Positions 59,348 through 64,000 of a DNA stretch of 64,000 bases are shown here, piece by piece. This DNA comes from Euryodendron excelsum (taxonomy: Eukaryota > Streptophyta > Magnoliopsida > Ericales > Pentaphylacaceae). The DNA lies in assembly GCA_033060915.1 (NCBI GenBank), contig CM065389.1:6952001-7016000 (forward strand), read 5' to 3'. The notes beneath the pieces were generated by a model that had not been told where the DNA came from, did no database searches, and saw only the letters and a list, made by a program, of their open reading frames with translations. The stretch's first letter is position 1, and every line of letters starts with the position of its first letter. A program made the translations under genes and the position numbers.

Positions 59348-61861
59348 GATTCTATCATATGATTCAGGAGAGATGAGTTTGACACTTTGTTTTAATATCA
59401 ATAGGAAATACGCATGTGGTAAGCCTCTTTTTTGAAACTCAATTACATACACATAGGCTACTATTGGTCCAAATATTTGTGTTTTTAACAGATCAATTTT
59501 TAATTGTTCTAACTTTACTCTGAATATACGCGCAATTAAATCTGGCCTATTTTGCGCTTCCTTACCAGGTTCAAGCTCATTCTTTATCTCAGGCCATGAA
59601 GGATTATAAGTCATTATAACAAATAAATCAGGTTTGCCAAATTTTTGAACTAAGGCCATAGCATCTATGTATCATCTACGCATATCTCTAGGACCCCCTA
59701 TAAAAGATGCTGGTAAAATTATTCACTTGCCAACCTTGGCACTGACACTTTCACCTATAGCAATGCTATCGATGATACCTTGATATAATTCAGCTCTAAT
59801 TTCATATTGCCTACTGCGAAAGTAGTCTAATCTAGAAGTTTCAATTTTTATGTACATATTAACAACAAATTGTTGCAAAAGACGGCCTGATCGCAGCAAC
59901 ATAGATTTCTCAGGTGGTCGCATTTGTAATTTGTAGCAGTAATATTCACGGCATGAAACTGCAATTCCATTCCTTCGGCCCACTTGGGAAACTGTAATTT
60001 ATTAGTTATAATATTAGCCATATAGTTAAATAATAGCATAATTTAGTGGTCATCTATATATTATGATTACCTCTCATTTCTTTTTTAATTAAATCATTCG
60101 CAGAAACTATTTGGGTTGTATTAACTAAATGTAAGCCTTCACAAAAACTTCTGACTTTTCTCTTTATTTTTTATATTCCTTGATGCCATCCACTCTCACC
60201 ATAGGAAAATAATAAGGGATATTGTAGAGGGTCAAAACATCCAAAATAATACTGTACCTTATGACTATAACCGGAATGATTGTAGACAATAATGTCTCGC
60301 TCTTTATGTTCTGCATCAACACTACTTTCTACCCATATTCCAGCTACTTGGGAATTTGAAGGAGCATTATAGATTCTTTGGTCTAAACCAGGAATATTTG
60401 ACCTTAGCACAATTTCATGATTTTCCAAATCAGGGATATTAGAGAGGCTACGGAAAAAATTAGCATATGGATTGACCTTTAAAATCTCAATAAGCCTGTT
60501 CAAAATATTAGGATTTAGATTATCTGTAAGATTCACTCGATTATCAACTTCATGCTTACTATCATAGAAATACAATTGTAAATGAGAAGGTTGTCCATTT
60601 GGTGGCAATAGTTCATTAATATAATGATAGACCTGGCCTTGAACTCTAAAAGTGTAAATACCTTTGTTCCTCCTACACAAATCCTTATCATATTTAACTC
60701 CAAATGATGTAAATGCAAATGTGTTATTGTAAGCACGAACATATTTTTGGAATGCTATTGAATCATCTGAACATGAACAATATAGATTGTATAGATCTTT
60801 AAGAGCATTGTTGGTCATTAATAGCACTTCCCCATCACAACAACAAAAACCATTTGGTTCAAGATAAAACCTCTTTGCTTTGCAATGTTTGCAGGGTTTC
60901 ACTATCGGTAATACATCTGGCTCAAGTAGTAAGTCTTCTAAAATAGGCCGCGTAGATTTCTTGCCACCTAACAAGAGATGCTCGTTTCAGTTTTTTATTT
61001 GTAGAAGAAGAAGTGCCCTGGTTTTTTTTTGGTTTCTTACATGAATATTTTGGAAGTTATGTATTAAAAGACCTTATTACTTCGCGTGCTTCTTTTCCTT
61101 TTCTTCATCATATTCGCACCAACTACAATATATAATCATAATAATGAAGGAACATATTAAAGGAGTTAAACTTGGATGTGTTGTAAACATACTGACCGAT
61201 ATGGTAATTGTCAGGCTGGCTAGCACAATTGCCATCAGCTTCAATTGAAGTAAATGAGGTAGTGTGATTGACAGCTCCGTTAGGGAAGGTTAGTAAATCT
61301 ATATATCATAGTAGATTATTAAAAAGCTTGTTTTTTTAAAATACTCGTAAGAAGATGAAACAAGGATTTGATCTTTAAAAAATTGATGGGAGAAGAAGGA
61401 AAGAAACATTCTGACCAATAAGATGCCAAGGATAATCTTGAGGACGAATAGTAACAGCATGGGGATTCGATGATATGCCTACGACCACATATGGAAAATT
61501 GTTTTATTATGATCAGGTTCTAAATTAAGTGTAACAATTAATATACTATCATGCAATGAAATATTGCTTACGAAGCTCGAATAAACTATAAAAGTTCATT
61601 TGAGCCTTGCCTTTATCAGCCAAGGATCCACAGGATATACTGGAATGTCGAGCTGTTTGCATGTTTAGTAATAACTATGTAAATGTTAACATATTGGAAG
61701 TTATAATATCAGGGATTGTGTATTGGATTTAAACTTTACCTTGCATAGTTTGGCGAGGCATGTCACTTATCAAGACGCCTTTAGCTTTAGATGCAATAGC
61801 ATTAAGGGTTTTTTTTTTTTTTTGGGCACAGGCTCTGTGCCTGCACATGAACTTTGTGGTT

Positions 61862-61882
61862 GGGGGGGGGGGGGGGGGGGGG
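61862..61882. repeat. Poly-G tract, 21 bases
   Basis: Twenty-one G inside an intron-like part of the Rep/helicase gene, preceded by a T run at 61809-61823. Second long G run in the same element. Confidence 0.9.
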
Positions 61883-62690
61883 TTTGGTTTTTTTTTGCAG
61901 GGTCATCATGTTGTTATTCTAGTAATGCTCATTGAATGATCTCTTTGAAGTGAGTAAATTGAAGTTTAAATTTTTGAAACCCAATAAATAACTACCTATT
62001 GGAAACGTATAAGATCCAACGCAATATTAACCGGGAACATACCTAGGGGGATAATTCTCTTGCTTTTAGCATATGCGTATCTTTTTCTCTTTCTTTTTTC
62101 TGCCTTTTTTTCTTCCAGCAATTCAGCATACTGCCTAGGGGGGGTTTCTCTTTAGTAGCTCGCTTATTTTTATAATCTATAAATGGATAGCTGAATTAAA
62201 GATTGACCATCTAATTACAGCATATTTAAAGAATGCTAGGCTAAACTTTTCAATTATCGAACAAACGAACAACATACCTATTGCTTCGATTCTCTTCTTC
62301 ATTGCATATGATTCTCTTTTTTTCCTTAGTATTTCCTGCTTCTTATCTTCAGGTAGTCTAGCATATCGGCTTGGTATAGCTTTATTTATTTGTACACTTC
62401 TATTTTGGCAATCTACAAAAACATTTCTCAGTCTATACTTAGTCATATGCACATATTCTTTGTTAGGCATTCTTATTTGCGGAGCATTTTCTATCAATTT
62501 TCATTGTGGTCAAATCCGACACCCAAATAAATTATTTCTTAGTATTACACAGATTGTTACCTATCTGCATAGCTTCAATATTTTGGACAACCTTTGGTTC
62601 AGCATTTTCTGTTAACATTGCTTTCTGTTCCTCTTGAGCTTTGGTAGTCCCCTCTTTACTATCACCACTTGAGATTTTTTTCCTTTTCAT

Positions 62691-63429
62691 TTCTACAAAT
62701 ATAAATAAACCTATGAGGAAGCATAATAATTTCAGCTAAAAAAAATTGATGGGTGTCAGAATCCATTATTCCTCTTAATATTGCTGGTTTTCCTTAGCTA
62801 GTCAGATCTTAAAAATTTGTTTATTCTGTAGAATCGTTGGCCTCTTCAGAACGTAATACTCATACATAAAATTCAGATTTTGGTAGATTAAGCAAAACAG
62901 AGCACGAAGGATATTTTCTTTGGGAAAAATCAACAGCTCAAACAGTGCAGAACTAAAGTACATAACAAAAATCTCATACATCAGTGGTTTACTCACAACT
63001 ATGTCAACTTGAAGACTGAATCTTTCCTATTAAAAAAATACTCCAAAGTTTTGTACAACAACAACAAAACAAATAAAGCAGCAAGCCTCTAAAGTTTTCT
63101 ATAGGAACAACAATCAAATACTCCAAAGTTTTCTACAGGAACAACAAAACATATAAAGCAGCAACACTGCAAAGTTTTCTACAGGAAGAACAAAACACAT
63201 AAAGCAGCAACAATATCAAAAAATATTAAACAACCTTCATTCATAAAAGCCCAGTAAAATCTCCAGCCAAACACTTATTCCCTCTATAATTTTAAAGGCA
63301 GAGGCATATCCGTATTATAGGTGCTAAATATGTTTGGAAAAGTAAATCTACAAAACAAAATACCTACCTGGACTCGACGATGAGAGATCAGTCGAAGAAG
63401 AACAGAACCCAGCAGTCAAACAACAATCT
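62691..63429 (-). other. Leader intron or 5' flank of Rep/helicase
   Basis: AT-rich without a credible frame. Contains a local triplicate of CTCCAAAGTTTT[G/C]TACA.. / AACAAAACA.. / AAAGCAGCAA near 63040-63215. Confidence 0.4.
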
Positions 63430-64000
63430 GAATCCACCAAATACGTTGATACTGGTTAGGAAGAACAAACAATAACAGAGTTACTTCTCAAAATACCAAA
63501 ACCCAAGACATGTAAAGACTCAGGCAGAGAAAATAAGTTCTACATCAAAAACCCCAAATCACCCAAAGAAGTTAATAGCTGGAGCAAGCCACAATGAAGC
63601 GGCGAAATTGCTGCGGTGAAAGAGACAAACCCAACACAAACGACAAACAACCTAGACCCTGTGTACATACAGAACCCTAAAATATATAGCACCAACAAAG
63701 ACCATAGATCTTAGCCGATGACGAAGCCGGAGATTTCAGGTTCAAACAGATACTAAATCAAAACCCACAGACAATGAAAACTCATCGAGAACCTAAAGCA
63801 AAGACCATAGATCTCAGCCGATGACGAAGCCGGAGATTTCAGGTTGAAACAGATACTAAATCCAAACCCACAGACACTGAAAACTCATCGAGAACCTAAA
63901 GCTCATAGGACAAGGAATTTTTACCTCTCCTGCAATAATTAAGCCCTACAAAACGAGCGTGAAAGGCGATCGACAGAGAGAAGATATCAAACCCCAAGCT
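63430..64000 (-). promoter_or_regulatory. Leader-like (5' UTR/promoter) block upstream of Rep/helicase
   Basis: On the minus strand it reads CTCTCTGTCGATCGCCTTTC ... ATTGCAGGAGAG|GTAAAAATT, which looks like a leader exon ending in a splice donor. It lies in the right place to be the first exon of the Rep/helicase transcript. Related blocks stand at 52010-52470, 51590-51810 and 49255-49720. Inside it, about 100 bases (GACCATAGATCT ... GAGAACCTAAAGC) are tandemly repeated (63700 and 63805). Confidence 0.5.

Larger units (their letters stand above)
56440..62690 (-). pseudogene. Helitron Rep/helicase, broken
   Basis: Start ATG at 62690 (MKRKKISSGD), then several short N-terminal exons with basic repeats (RYARLPEDKKQEILRKKRES; YAELLEEKKAEKRKRKR). 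Helitron_like_N domain follows (60968-59720, SCREYYCYKLQ), then the Rep part (HUH region at 59405-59419; tyrosine motif KYLYKYIYKGHDQ near 58770), then a PIF1-type helicase with Walker A GPGGTGKT (near 57765), LIIWDEA, GGDFRQVLPVV and a C-terminal MTINKSQGQTLEFVG ... VALSRTKNA. The stop is at 56440. Damage: stops at 60171, 59723, 59672, 58717, 57547, 57469 and 56605; an insertion at 59128-59347; and HUH changed to H-A-Y. In life this protein nicks and unwinds DNA for rolling-circle transposition; this copy cannot. Confidence 0.9.
40922..64000 (-). mobile_element. Giant Helitron with Rep/helicase, RPA1-like gene and captured gene fragments (5' end outside window)
   Basis: The 3' terminus is at 40922: on the minus strand a hairpin GCCCGTGCAACGCATGGCC is followed by TTCACCTAG and a host T, the classic plant Helitron end. 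Moving toward the 5' end come three host-gene fragments (41689-42025, 42892-43153, 44512-44973), a block of internal duplications (47690-52800), an RPA1-like gene (53765-56146) and a Rep/helicase gene (56440-62690), all on the same strand. No second hairpin+CTAG end and no 5' TC terminus was found, so I treat all of it as one element of more than 23 kb. Alternative: two or more nested Helitrons. The Rep is inactivated, so mobility would depend on another copy. Confidence 0.75.

Noticed and set aside
1..64000. CRISPR arrays, operons, Shine-Dalgarno sites, prophage
   Set aside because: The window is plant nuclear DNA; direct repeats found are tandem or transposon repeats without spacer structure.

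Overview
The window is nuclear DNA of a flowering plant, most likely a woody eudicot. The evidence is AT-rich intergenic DNA with many small transposons, plant-type introns (GT..AG, some with the branch point TACTAAC), and clear plant genes: LCAT-like acyltransferase, U-box ligase, BSD-domain protein and a phytosulfokine precursor. No prokaryotic, viral or organellar signal was seen.

Layout. (1) 1-9699 is an almost complete Ty3/gypsy LTR retrotransposon of the Tat type on the minus strand; the window cuts its left LTR. Gag-pol is one reading frame with six premature stops. Between pol and the 3' LTR lies a spliced gene on the opposite strand with its own TATA box and two premature stops. (2) 9700-37800 is the gene-bearing part: LCAT-like enzyme (11356-13787), U-box/ARM protein (21203-22558), BSD protein (25350-29807), a membrane-anchored protein of unknown function (31682-33013), a possible small spliced gene (34244-35529), and a phytosulfokine precursor on the minus strand (37264-37659). 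The space between is filled by Tourist-like and Mutator-like MITEs, LTR-type remnants and local duplications. (3) From 40922 to the right edge is what I read as one very large Helitron on the minus strand. Its 3' terminus (hairpin plus CTAG next to a host T) is at 40922; its 5' end was not found and is probably beyond 64000. It carries a Rep/helicase gene (56440-62690), an RPA1-like gene (53765-56146), repeated leader-like blocks, and three fragments of host genes (DHHC acyltransferase, sugar transporter, beta-glucosidase), all in the same orientation.

How it fits together. The host genes look independent of one another. The two large transposons are both decayed: every premature stop in the retrotransposon and in the Helitron Rep/helicase can be explained by C-to-T change on the coding strand, the mark left by cytosine methylation and deamination. 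The Helitron Rep also has a changed HUH motif (H-A-Y) and a 220-base G-depleted insertion, so it is very unlikely to be autonomous now, although its RPA1-like gene is close to intact. The most interesting part is the Helitron, with its captured exons and four copies of a leader-like sequence lying upstream of them.
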